Both the position numbers and the translations under genes were made by a program. A model generated the notes under the pieces. That model saw only the letters and a list, made by a program, of their open reading frames with translations, was not told the DNA's origin and did not search any database. A stretch of DNA of 64,000 bases. Source: Corynebacterium bouchesdurhonense (GTDB lineage: Bacteria; Actinomycetota; Actinomycetes; Mycobacteriales; Mycobacteriaceae). Below, piece after piece: positions 18,901 through 25,673 of this stretch (positions are counted from its first letter, which is position 1; each line of letters opens with the position of its first letter). The stretch covers positions 1 to 64,000 of the forward strand of contig NZ_LT546014.1 of NCBI RefSeq assembly GCF_900078305.2, given 5' to 3'.

Positions 18901-19059
18901 GACGTGGTGAAGGTCGGAGGCGCTCTGGCGATCATCGCCGCGGGCATCCTCGGCACCACGTTGCTGGTCAAGAGCTGCACCCCTGGTGCTGGCTCCTCGG
19001 TCAATGGATCTTCGGACCGAGCAAGCCTGACCACGGCGGCAGCTCCGGCGAAGCCGTAG
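13000..19059 (+). CDS. Giant secreted adhesin with YPDG, calcium-type and tandem repeat domains
   Basis: A 2019-residue surface protein. The signal peptide (MQSKKTARRRGTS onward) ends at about residue 34 (VAFA). Residues 35-690 form a long N-terminal region shared almost exactly with the next adhesin. Rib/YPDG-type domains follow, with YPDG at residues 775 and 851. Residues ~998-1104 hold thrombospondin type 3-like repeats (DTDGDGLTDGEE, DSDGDGLTDGYE, DTDGDGVNDGDEE), expected to bind calcium. Residues ~1470-1873 hold two near-identical 203-residue repeats. From about 1890 comes the cysteine plus GLGIPLLALIPLGLA module and a last hydrophobic helix. There is no LPxTG motif. Codon use and GC differ from the core genes, which suggests acquisition. 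A role in adhesion is inferred from architecture. Confidence 0.85.
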   Translation: MQSKKTARRRGTSIAAAAMSLALVAPFVQPVAFAADGPASANTSADRALPYNVDPSCQTPTTEYIYEAKNYQPIPDAINIDGIANGYVRGGVGKTNAKNTISGQVFMGGYGAITNGDTGTKLPVPEGTNVYMQWRSRTGATSPIYVTQTHDWGGTGSFGRGSYVFDLREGFYDNQGVHHVFGAYNDQFYRIWVEPQVNQNSGNMMYPLRAGDGIRAYERTAEGAGRSTGQWQTIGLNLQRVDRWMTELPIDVATGENYMVADNVVEMPYVGNRGGSATGKNRIEGRVWYESGQGADASNGIAGPSYEATRAGMDSPAGGYKVYLTTLTPEGVSGLQDIEQLDRKDRTRTVRERLLANPQWLETTYVATTAEDGTYSIDGIKSSGRDFRETTGNVYMWVEDPNGVIMQTASGFATPEFRNAAGAENWRPNPSTQRLIGAVINENFAIQSSPYDANLKLFIRNFDNHEFPAKPGSTAELVLDGTVPLWATKIVWTDSEGYVVDTNGVRVKDSRGRETKDVDAATGTPITTCGDEVNANFTVPAGAKDGETYTALLYSGAGVVASDSFVVTTGEAAKYEPRYESPVAPDPAGNPVTSDAPVFRREENGEPVGDPIPTNQVPVKRYEFGENPPAGATIDENTGRVTLPQSPSGTKNVKVPVVVVYEDNTRDLVFVEFEPVPTDADRFEPVYPGTAVNPEQENVSVTPQWRDANGEKIDTPTSQDGRTPQFSIDKSKLPKKDDGSPVFDNVTVDPATGVITIGKAPKKSGDYVIPVDVTYPDGSTETADAEVRVNSDADRYTPEGKLQEVDRNHNAVPADSIGNKNDLPDGTTYVWKETPDTTQTGDKQAIVVVTYPDGSGDEVPVIVRVKSPAIHFRVHAIPDVTLQVEQPIVPIPVIVSEAGIPEPEKLEDASVEVFAFERVGDEEHFLADLGDKNNGTGLYYDPNFSYHGQQMGVITGTPNRDLVNKSWIIKVRAVRNQEEDRTYFYTHFVDQIILDKTKDADGDGVPDDIEIVIGTDPKKADTDGDGLTDGEEISGSKNPFGNEPTDPLKADSDGDGLTDGYEVGIVDANGNPKVPTNPNKADTDGDGVNDGDEEKFGTDPNDANSVPPTINPGSKTDVVTSTEPKTLDDRVENPSKLPVNAKVVDEAGNPIDDATATIDPNSGEITVNVPIDAPVGPAKVIVTTPVNGNDEKVGEIDIVIVKPGTRAYDYQPSFDPTGVKPGAKETAEVTWAKDPAEKLKSAAGKTSDGATNWTITTDSKTGDVTAKAPTDAQVKDEYGKIFPDGTTNWNDFVEKFTPFARPTETVTFTYDDGSKNEATATFDLVGKDGKSILDPTGDFDGDGVDNKTEVENNTNPFDENSKTVLNPGTKIDEIPADGKGTALDDTVKNPTNDTKGVVKDKNGEDIEGATVEIKPREDDPTTGDIIVTVPEGTTPGAGSVVITDGNGSQIGNPIPVVITPPAITAGENDRDEVVADGQPHKVDDRVSNPSDGMTGEVIGTDGNPIPDAKVEVNPNTGEITVTVPKGTDPQDATVVVRDKDGKQVGDPIDIKITEPKQSIKDGKTTDQVKPGVKSPLDDTVVNPKPGLTGTVTDPNGDPLKDVDGNEIASDQIKVEVDPDTGEIKVTVPENTKPGPAKVTITDPTKDPNNPETVGSVDVQIIPKDPAITPGDTTDEVVADGQPKKIDDKVTNPTTGMTGEVIGTDGNPIPDAKVEVNPNTGEITVTVPKGTDPQDATVVVRDKDGKQVGDPIDIRITEPKQSIKDGTTTDQVKPGVKSPLDDTVVNPKPGLTGTVTDPNGDPLKDVDGNEIASDQIKVEVDPDTGEIKVTVPENTKPGPAKVTITDPTKDPNNPETVGSVDVQIVPKDPAITPGQPQKPKQGSSSALTDAERNRCIATSVGLGIPLLALIPLGLATQLQIPGISPAVEQVSRQIELANAQLQQQLGVFNPDVAIQISQINAQLRGYGADVVKVGGALAIIAAGILGTTLLVKSCTPGAGSSVNGSSDRASLTTAAAPAKP
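13278..15355 (+). repeat. 2.08-kb block shared with the second adhesin (copy A)
   Basis: Almost base-for-base identical to 21764-23841 at a constant offset of 8486. The differences I noticed are few, for example around 13467 (FGRG here, YDRG in the other copy). Identity stops abruptly after the YPDGSTET codons. This is the pattern of recent duplication or gene conversion. Confidence 0.9.
17410..18619 (+). repeat. Two 609-bp tandem repeats in the adhesin gene
   Basis: Copies 17410-18018 and 18019-18619 (203 codons each) are near-identical, each encoding a pair of related Ig-like repeats with VEVNPNTGEITVTVPKGT and VEVDPDTGEIKVTVPENT signatures. Weaker relatives lie upstream at about 16330-17390. 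An in-frame period makes copy-number variation likely. Confidence 0.92.
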
Positions 19060-19095
19060 TAGGTTTCAGTATCCGGTAACTCTGGAGAGCTAGCG

Positions 19096-19141
19096 CAGGC
19101 CGTTGTCCCGTTTCAAGTGGGGCAACGGCCTGTTGGCTTTT
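19096..19141 (+). terminator. Terminator of the large adhesin
   Basis: A 14-bp stem with one mismatch (CAGGCCGTTGTCCC and GGGGCAACGGCCTG) is followed by TTGGCTTTT, 36 bases after the stop. Confidence 0.8.
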
Positions 19142-19318
19142 ACAGAGTTTGGATGCCAGAAGGTGCTTGGCGGACACCCTCATCTTTCGATCAAATGGGT
19201 TTTCTCAGCGCGTCTGCGCGGCCACCTTGCAGTCGCCGAAGACTCCCTCCACCCTTACGTTTCACCTAAAATTCAATTAATAGACAGCCCTGTCCCAGCG
19301 TACATTTAAGGAAGTTCT

Positions 19319-19621
19319 GTGTCACCGAAGAATAAATCTCCGTTCGCGGCAGGCCGCTCGAGGCAAGCGCGTGCTGCTGCTCTGTCATTTGTGATGATTG
19401 CCCCGTTTGTGCAGCCGGTGGCGTTTGCGGCGGATGGTCCGGCGTCTGAGAACACGTCGTCTGATCGCGCTCTGCCGTATAACGTGGATCCGTCGTGCCA
19501 GACGCCGACGACGGAGTACATCTACGAGGCGAAGAATTATCAGCCGATTCCGGATGCGATCAATATTGACGGCATCGCCAACGGGTACGTCCGCGGTGGT
19601 GTGGGTGTCAGCGCTCGTTGA
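19319..19621 (+). pseudogene. 5' fragment of second adhesin, cut by IS21-family element
   Basis: A GTG start with GGAAG upstream encodes a signal peptide (basic start, then FVMIAPFVQPVAFA) and about 62 mature residues that match the first adhesin almost exactly (CQTPTTEYIYEAKNYQPIPD). The frame reads into the insertion sequence after GGVG and stops four codons later. The rest of the gene resumes at 21759. Only a short secreted stub could be made. Confidence 0.9.
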
Positions 19622-19675
19622 AAAGTAGCCCAAAACGCTCCTCGAAATGTAGCCCATCCGAAAAAGATTGGATGG

Positions 19676-21124
19676 GTGATTTCTTTGGATCAATGGGCTC
19701 AAATTCGGTTCCTGCGTGGGCAGGGACTATCAATCAGGAAGATCGCTGAGGAAGTCGGCTGCGCGAAGAAAACCGTTGAACGCGCTCTGACGTCTGACTC
19801 TCCCCCGAAGTACTCTCCACGCCCGGCCAGGTCAACGAGTTTCGACGCTTATGAGCCGGCGGTGCGCGCCCTGTTGGCCGAGTCGCCCCGGTTGAACGCG
19901 AAAGTCATCGCTCAGCGCGTCGGTTGGGAAGGGTCAGAATCATGGTTCCGCAAAAACGTAGCCAAAATACGCCCGGAATACCTTCCACCAGATCCGGTCG
20001 ACACGCTGGACCACCTGCCGGGACATGAGATCCAGTGCGACCTGACGTTCGCTCCGGGCGGGCTGCCCGATGACACCGGAGCGTTTCGCAAGCTGCCGGT
20101 GTTGGTGATGGTTGCTTCCCATTCCCGTTTCGCCGGGGCGCGGATCTTGCCGTCGCGCACCACCGACGACCTTCTGGCCGGGATGTGGGATCTCCTCGAG
20201 CACACCTTCACAGGGGTTCCCACCCGACTGGTGTGGGACCGCGAATCCGGCATCGGCAGAGCCAGACTGTGCGAACCGGTGATCGCGTTCGCCGGCGCGT
20301 TGGGCTGCAAGATCGTGCAAACCCCACCCAGGGACCCGGAATCCAAAGGCATCGTTGAGCGCACCAACGGGTACATGAAAACCTCGTTCTTCCCGGCACG
20401 GCGCTTCACCAGTCCGAAGGATGTGCAAGCCCAGCTCGACGACTGGTTCACCACCGTTGCCAACGTGAGAACACACGCGGTGTTGAAGACTCCCCCAGCG
20501 AAACCCTCCGCCACAGTTGGGGCCGGGGGGCGGCCCCTCCCGCCATCCACCCCGCCCTTCGGCCCCCGCCCCGCAGTGCGGCTGCCGCGTAACTACTACG
20601 TCCCCGTCGACACCAACCACTACAGCGTCGACCCCGCCTACGTCGACCGACTCGTCACGGTGCACACCACCTTGCACCAGGTCATCGTGACCGGCCCGGG
20701 CGGGGAAACAATCGCCTCCCACCAAAGAATCTGGGCGAAAGGCCGCACAATCACCGACCCCGCCCACCAGGCCGCGGCCAAAGCAATGCGCCAGCAGCGC
20801 GCAACCACGCCTGCACCGAAACCCAGCTTCGACATCGCCGCCGCCGACCTCACCGTCTATGACCGCATCACCTCAAGCCCTGCGAAAAGGCCCACGGCAC
20901 GACCCGCACCCCAGCACACGACACCACCGCAACAATTAACCGCTACGCCAGGCAGCTCAAAGCACCCCGCATCGCCAGCATCCACGCAACCATCGCGGAA
21001 CAAGCCCGCGCCGAATCCTGGACACACGAGGAATACCTCGCCGCAGTGCTGTCTGTCGAAGCCACCGCCAGAGCAGAATCCGGCGCCACCCAACGCGTCA
21101 AACGCGCCGGCTTCCCCTCGATAA
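19676..21124 (+). CDS. istA: IS21-family transposase IstA, probably frameshifted near its end
   Basis: A DDE transposase. The N-terminus has a helix-turn-helix (RKIAEEVGCAKKTVERAL). The catalytic core has HEIQCDLTF (D), RLVWDRESG (D) and SKGIVERTNGYMK (E). A beta-barrel region (YYVPVDTNHYSVDP) follows. Open length is 482 residues, but the last ~65 are Pro/Ser/Thr-rich and lie over istB in another frame. If one base is removed near the AAAAGGCCC at 20885-20893, the frame ends near 20941 at about 421 residues, a normal IstA length. That indicates a 1-base insertion or a sequencing error. Confidence 0.9.
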   Translation: MISLDQWAQIRFLRGQGLSIRKIAEEVGCAKKTVERALTSDSPPKYSPRPARSTSFDAYEPAVRALLAESPRLNAKVIAQRVGWEGSESWFRKNVAKIRPEYLPPDPVDTLDHLPGHEIQCDLTFAPGGLPDDTGAFRKLPVLVMVASHSRFAGARILPSRTTDDLLAGMWDLLEHTFTGVPTRLVWDRESGIGRARLCEPVIAFAGALGCKIVQTPPRDPESKGIVERTNGYMKTSFFPARRFTSPKDVQAQLDDWFTTVANVRTHAVLKTPPAKPSATVGAGGRPLPPSTPPFGPRPAVRLPRNYYVPVDTNHYSVDPAYVDRLVTVHTTLHQVIVTGPGGETIASHQRIWAKGRTITDPAHQAAAKAMRQQRATTPAPKPSFDIAAADLTVYDRITSSPAKRPTARPAPQHTTPPQQLTATPGSSKHPASPASTQPSRNKPAPNPGHTRNTSPQCCLSKPPPEQNPAPPNASNAPASPR

Positions 21125-21693
21125 AAACCATCGCCGACTTCGACTTCACCGCCCAACCCGCAATCGACCGGGCAGAGATCGCCCGTCTTGAAACGGGCGC
21201 GTGGGTCGCCACCGCCGAAAACGTCGTCCTCCTCGGCCCGCCCGGCACCGGTAAAACACACCTCGCCACAGCACTCGGCGTCACCGCAGCCCAGCAAGGC
21301 TACCGGGTCTTGTTCGACACCGCCGCCGGGTGGGTCAACACGCTGACCGAAGCACACGCGATGGGCAGGTTGGAACCAACCTTGAAACGCTTAAGCGGCT
21401 ACCACCTGCTCATCATCGACGAACTCGGCTACATCCCAGTTGAGGCCGACGCCGCGAACCTGTTCTTCCAACTCGTGTCCCGCCGGTACGAACACGGCTC
21501 CATCATTGTCACGTCCAACCTGGCATTTTCCCAATGGGCGCAATGCTTCGGCGACGTCACTGTCGCCACCGCGATGGTTGACCGTATTGTCCACCACGCC
21601 AAAATCTTCCAACACCGCGGCACCAGCCACCGCATCAAAGGCAGGGAAATCCCCGCAACAACCCCCGCCCCGCAACCACATCAGGCACAATAA
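21046..21693 (+). CDS. istB: IS21-family helper ATPase IstB, 5' end out of frame
   Basis: AAA+ ATPase that assists IstA in target capture. Walker A is LLGPPGTGKTHLA, Walker B is LLIIDELGYIP, and the sensor region is FFQLVSRRYEHGSIIVTSNL. The first possible in-frame start is the GTG at 21046. Homology clearly extends upstream in the same frame (TATINRYARQLKAPRIASIH), where no start exists. The expected ATG at 20859 (MTASPQALRK) is in another frame, and a single-base deletion near 20890 would join it. So istB is probably broken at its 5' end. Confidence 0.88.
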   Translation: MLSVEATARAESGATQRVKRAGFPSIKTIADFDFTAQPAIDRAEIARLETGAWVATAENVVLLGPPGTGKTHLATALGVTAAQQGYRVLFDTAAGWVNTLTEAHAMGRLEPTLKRLSGYHLLIIDELGYIPVEADAANLFFQLVSRRYEHGSIIVTSNLAFSQWAQCFGDVTVATAMVDRIVHHAKIFQHRGTSHRIKGREIPATTPAPQPHQAQ

Positions 21694-21758
21694 CCCAAGA
21701 CCACACTGGGCTACTTTTCAAAGAGCGCCAGTGGGCTACATTTCGAAGAGCGCTCACA

Positions 21759-24700
21759 GTGGGTAAAACTAATGCGAAGAACACCATTTCTGGTCAGGTG
21801 TTTATGGGTGGTTACGGCGCGATCACCAACGGTGATACGGGCACGAAGTTGCCGGTGCCTGAGGGTACGAATGTGTATATGCAGTGGCGTTCTCGCACGG
21901 GTGCGACGTCGCCGATCTATGTGACCCAGACCCATGATTGGGGCGGTACTGGTTCGTATGACCGTGGGTCGTATGTGTTTGATTTGCGTGAGGGGTTCTA
22001 CGACAACCAGGGTGTCCACCACGTTTTCGGTGCGTATAACGATCAGTTCTACCGGATTTGGGTGGAGCCGCAGGTCAACCAGAATTCGGGCAATATGATG
22101 TACCCGCTTCGTGCGGGTGATGGTATTCGCGCGTACGAGCGCACCGCTGAGGGTGCGGGTCGTTCTACGGGTCAGTGGCAGACGATTGGCCTGAATTTGC
22201 AGCGTGTGGATCGGTGGATGACGGAGCTTCCGATTGATGTGGCTACGGGTGAGAACTACATGGTGGCTGACAACGTTGTTGAGATGCCGTATGTGGGCAA
22301 CCGTGGTGGTTCGGCTACCGGTAAGAACCGTATTGAGGGTCGGGTGTGGTACGAGTCCGGCCAGGGTGCGGACGCGTCGAACGGGATTGCTGGTCCGTCG
22401 TATGAGGCGACGCGTGCGGGGATGGATTCGCCTGCTGGTGGGTACAAGGTGTATCTGACCACGCTGACGCCTGAGGGTGTGAGTGGGTTGCAGGATATTG
22501 AGCAGCTGGATCGTAAGGATCGCACGCGGACTGTGCGTGAGCGGTTGTTGGCGAATCCGCAGTGGTTGGAAACCACCTATGTTGCGACCACGGCTGAGGA
22601 TGGCACGTACTCGATCGATGGGATTAAGAGCTCTGGGCGTGATTTCCGTGAGACGACTGGCAATGTGTACATGTGGGTAGAGGATCCCAACGGTGTGATC
22701 ATGCAGACCGCGTCTGGGTTTGCCACACCGGAGTTCCGTAATGCCGCGGGCGCGGAGAACTGGCGCCCAAACCCTTCTACACAGCGTCTGATTGGTGCGG
22801 TGATCAACGAGAATTTCGCGATTCAGTCGTCGCCGTATGACGCGAACTTGAAGTTGTTTATCCGCAACTTTGATAATCACGAGTTCCCGGCGAAGCCGGG
22901 GAGCACGGCGGAGCTGGTGCTTGATGGCACGGTGCCGTTGTGGGCCACGAAGATTGTGTGGACCGATAGCGAAGGCTATGTGGTTGACACCAATGGTGTG
23001 CGTGTGAAGGATTCGCGTGGCCGGGAGACCAAGGATGTTGACGCGGCCACGGGTACTCCGATCACCACGTGTGGTGATGAGGTGAATGCGAACTTCACGG
23101 TGCCGGCTGGTGCGAAGGATGGTGAGACCTACACCGCGTTGTTGTACTCGGGTGCTGGTGTGGTGGCGTCGGATTCGTTTGTGGTGACAACCGGTGAGGC
23201 TGCGAAGTATGAGCCGCGGTATGAGTCCCCGGTTGCGCCGGACCCGGCTGGTAACCCGGTGACCTCTGATGCGCCGGTGTTCCGTAGGGAAGAAAACGGT
23301 GAGCCGGTCGGTGATCCTATCCCGACGAACCAGGTGCCGGTGAAACGGTACGAGTTCGGTGAGAACCCGCCGGCAGGTGCGACGATCGATGAGAACACCG
23401 GTAGGGTGACGTTGCCGCAGTCGCCTAGTGGTACGAAGAATGTCAAGGTGCCGGTGGTTGTTGTCTATGAGGACAACACGCGTGATTTGGTGTTTGTGGA
23501 GTTTGAGCCGGTGCCGACGGATGCGGATCGGTTCGAACCGGTGTACCCGGGTACTGCTGTGAACCCGGAGCAGGAGAATGTCTCGGTCACCCCGCAGTGG
23601 CGTGATGCAAACGGTGAGAAGATCGACACCCCCACCAGCCAGGATGGTCGGACCCCGCAGTTCAGCATTGATAAGAGCAAGCTGCCGAAGAAGGATGACG
23701 GTTCCCCGGTCTTTGACAATGTGACGGTTGATCCGGCGACTGGTGTGATCACCATTGGTAAGGCGCCGAAGAAGTCGGGTGACTACGTCATCCCCGTCGA
23801 TGTGACCTACCCGGATGGTTCCACCGAGACCGTCGACGCCGAAATACGCACGACCGGTACGGACCCGACCAAGCCGGATACTGATGGTGATGGGGTGCCG
23901 GATGCTCCGCCATCGATCAGCAAGGGCGATGTCGCTGACCAGGTCCCTTCGGATGGCCGGAGGGTAGTACTCGATGATCTGGTCAAGAATCCAACCCCTG
24001 GTCTAACGGGTGAGGTTCGTGACCTCGATAACAACCCCATCGCAGGGGCTGTGGTGGAAATCGATCCGAGCACCGGGAGCATTCACGTAAGCGTTCCGGA
24101 AGGAAGTTCGCCGGGTGACGCTTCGGTGCTCATTGTGGATAACAACGGTGAGCCGATCGGGGATCCGATCGACATCCGGATTGTTGAGCCGGAGCGGCCG
24201 TCTCCGGAGCCGGCGGGTGAATCAGGGGAAAACAATCTCCGGGCCAATGATGAGTATCAGCCGGTCTACGTGGCCTCGTGGGGACGCTCCGGCGAAGAGG
24301 TGACATCAGCGCCGCCGACGTTCGCACGTACGCTCTCCGGATTCGTTTTCAGGCGTCAGCCTGCGCCTGAAGGCGTGACCTATGAAGTCGTTGAGTCCGA
24401 TATTGAGGGTGCGACGGTAGCGCCGGATGGTCGGGTGACACTGACTATCCCCGCAGGGTGGTCACCGCGACAGGAGATCAAGGTCAGGGTGAAGGTGACC
24501 TACGCTGACGGCACGACGGGTAGAACAAACGCGGTGTTCAAGGCCAAAGCACGTCTCGCGGCCGAGGGCTACCAGCCGATTTACCCCCAAGGCCAGCAGG
24601 CGGCGCCTGGAGAGTCAGTGGAAATTCCGCAGACGGAGGCATCGCTGCCAGATGGAACCGAGTTCTCCCTTGCAGACGGCCCGGACCTTGAGGGTTGGCG

Positions 24701-25664
24701 CGTGAGCGTCGACCCCGCAACGGGCCTGATCACTGCGACCGCCCCAGAGAAGGGCGGGGCGGAACGCATCGTGGTGCCGGTCAAGGTGAGCTACTGGGAT
24801 GGGTCGAGCGAGGTGGTCGAGGCGAGCGTCGATAAGCAAAAGCTCGATGTCGACGCCTTCACCTACCAACCCGAATACGCGCAAACGGTCGTCGACAAGA
24901 CCAACGCGCAGTCTGTTTCACAGACCGCGGAGGGGCTACCGGAAGGTACCACGTACACACTCGCAAATGACGGCGGCCTCGACGTAGGAGTGAACGAGAC
25001 AACGGGTGAGCTCAGCGTCGCGGCGCGCGAAGATTCGACTCCCGCTGCTACCCACTTTGTCACCGTCCGCGTGGAGTACCCGGATGGGTCGAGTGAGTTG
25101 GTAATTACAGAATTCACCGTGGATTCCCAGGCGCGTACCGACTCCTCTTTCTGGAAAACACTCGCGGTGCCCGTGCGTGGTATTGCTGATGGACTGCAGG
25201 CTAACCCTGCACCGCGGAACAGCACTTTTGCTATAGCGGAGGGCTTTGACAGAACGGGTTGGGCTGTGGACATCGACCACATGACCGGCAGGCTGACGGT
25301 GGCTACGGCCGGTGGCGTTTCGGTGGGAGAGACAGCAGACATCCCGGTGGTAGTGACCTTCCCTGACGAATCCCAGCGGGTAGTCATGGTCAGGGCAGTA
25401 GCGGTGGCAAATCCCTGTGACTCCGCAAGTTCTCAACGCTCTTCGGGGTCCTCGTTGAGCTCAATCGGCTCGAGCGCGGTCGCCGGCTCATCTCGCGGGG
25501 GCAGTTCCGCAGTGTGCGCCGCGGACTCGTCGTCCAGAATCCGGTGGGATATCGCGGGAACCGTGCTTGGCGCGCTGACGCTTATTGGCGGGGTAGCTCT
25601 CGCGATTGTTGCCAACTACGAACCCATCCGTAACTACCTCCGCCAGTACGGCATCAACATCTAA
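21759..25664 (+). CDS. 3' part of second adhesin, separated from its signal peptide by the IS
   Basis: Encodes 1301 residues from VGKTNAKN onward. The first ~690 are nearly identical to the first adhesin. After the YPDG domain the two diverge. Here there is one TDGDGVPD calcium-type motif, one NPTPGLTGEV repeat, then four further Rib/YPDG-like domains with motifs YQPVYV, YQPIYPQG, YQPEYAQ and EYPDGSSE. A Ser-rich linker and a hydrophobic helix (IAGTVLGALTLIGGVALAIVA) follow, with a short tail. Without the IS the whole gene would span ~1400 codons. The GTG at 21759 may allow translation, but the product would lack a signal peptide. The stop is 9 bp before the metalloprotease gene, so they look like an operon. 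Confidence 0.88.
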   Translation: MGKTNAKNTISGQVFMGGYGAITNGDTGTKLPVPEGTNVYMQWRSRTGATSPIYVTQTHDWGGTGSYDRGSYVFDLREGFYDNQGVHHVFGAYNDQFYRIWVEPQVNQNSGNMMYPLRAGDGIRAYERTAEGAGRSTGQWQTIGLNLQRVDRWMTELPIDVATGENYMVADNVVEMPYVGNRGGSATGKNRIEGRVWYESGQGADASNGIAGPSYEATRAGMDSPAGGYKVYLTTLTPEGVSGLQDIEQLDRKDRTRTVRERLLANPQWLETTYVATTAEDGTYSIDGIKSSGRDFRETTGNVYMWVEDPNGVIMQTASGFATPEFRNAAGAENWRPNPSTQRLIGAVINENFAIQSSPYDANLKLFIRNFDNHEFPAKPGSTAELVLDGTVPLWATKIVWTDSEGYVVDTNGVRVKDSRGRETKDVDAATGTPITTCGDEVNANFTVPAGAKDGETYTALLYSGAGVVASDSFVVTTGEAAKYEPRYESPVAPDPAGNPVTSDAPVFRREENGEPVGDPIPTNQVPVKRYEFGENPPAGATIDENTGRVTLPQSPSGTKNVKVPVVVVYEDNTRDLVFVEFEPVPTDADRFEPVYPGTAVNPEQENVSVTPQWRDANGEKIDTPTSQDGRTPQFSIDKSKLPKKDDGSPVFDNVTVDPATGVITIGKAPKKSGDYVIPVDVTYPDGSTETVDAEIRTTGTDPTKPDTDGDGVPDAPPSISKGDVADQVPSDGRRVVLDDLVKNPTPGLTGEVRDLDNNPIAGAVVEIDPSTGSIHVSVPEGSSPGDASVLIVDNNGEPIGDPIDIRIVEPERPSPEPAGESGENNLRANDEYQPVYVASWGRSGEEVTSAPPTFARTLSGFVFRRQPAPEGVTYEVVESDIEGATVAPDGRVTLTIPAGWSPRQEIKVRVKVTYADGTTGRTNAVFKAKARLAAEGYQPIYPQGQQAAPGESVEIPQTEASLPDGTEFSLADGPDLEGWRVSVDPATGLITATAPEKGGAERIVVPVKVSYWDGSSEVVEASVDKQKLDVDAFTYQPEYAQTVVDKTNAQSVSQTAEGLPEGTTYTLANDGGLDVGVNETTGELSVAAREDSTPAATHFVTVRVEYPDGSSELVITEFTVDSQARTDSSFWKTLAVPVRGIADGLQANPAPRNSTFAIAEGFDRTGWAVDIDHMTGRLTVATAGGVSVGETADIPVVVTFPDESQRVVMVRAVAVANPCDSASSQRSSGSSLSSIGSSAVAGSSRGGSSAVCAADSSSRIRWDIAGTVLGALTLIGGVALAIVANYEPIRNYLRQYGINI
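21764..23841 (+). repeat. 2.08-kb block shared with the first adhesin (copy B)
   Basis: Counterpart of 13278-15355; see that entry. The block starts immediately at the IS target duplication and ends where the two proteins diverge. The codons before the IS (19397-19605) continue the identity, so the true shared block is about 2.28 kb. Confidence 0.9.
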
Positions 25665-25673
25665 GGAGCAGAA

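Larger units (their letters stand above)
19606..21758 (+). mobile_element. IS21-family insertion sequence
   Basis: The 2153-bp element begins TGTCAGCGCTC and ends GAGCGCTCACA (inverted ends, one mismatch). It is flanked by the 5-bp duplication GTGGG (19601-19605 and 21759-21763). Each end carries two internal repeats of the types GAAAAGTAGCCC and GAAATGTAGCCC, the multiple terminal repeats typical of IS21. It encodes istA and istB. The uninterrupted site is seen in the first adhesin at 13273-13277, which proves the boundaries. Confidence 0.95.
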
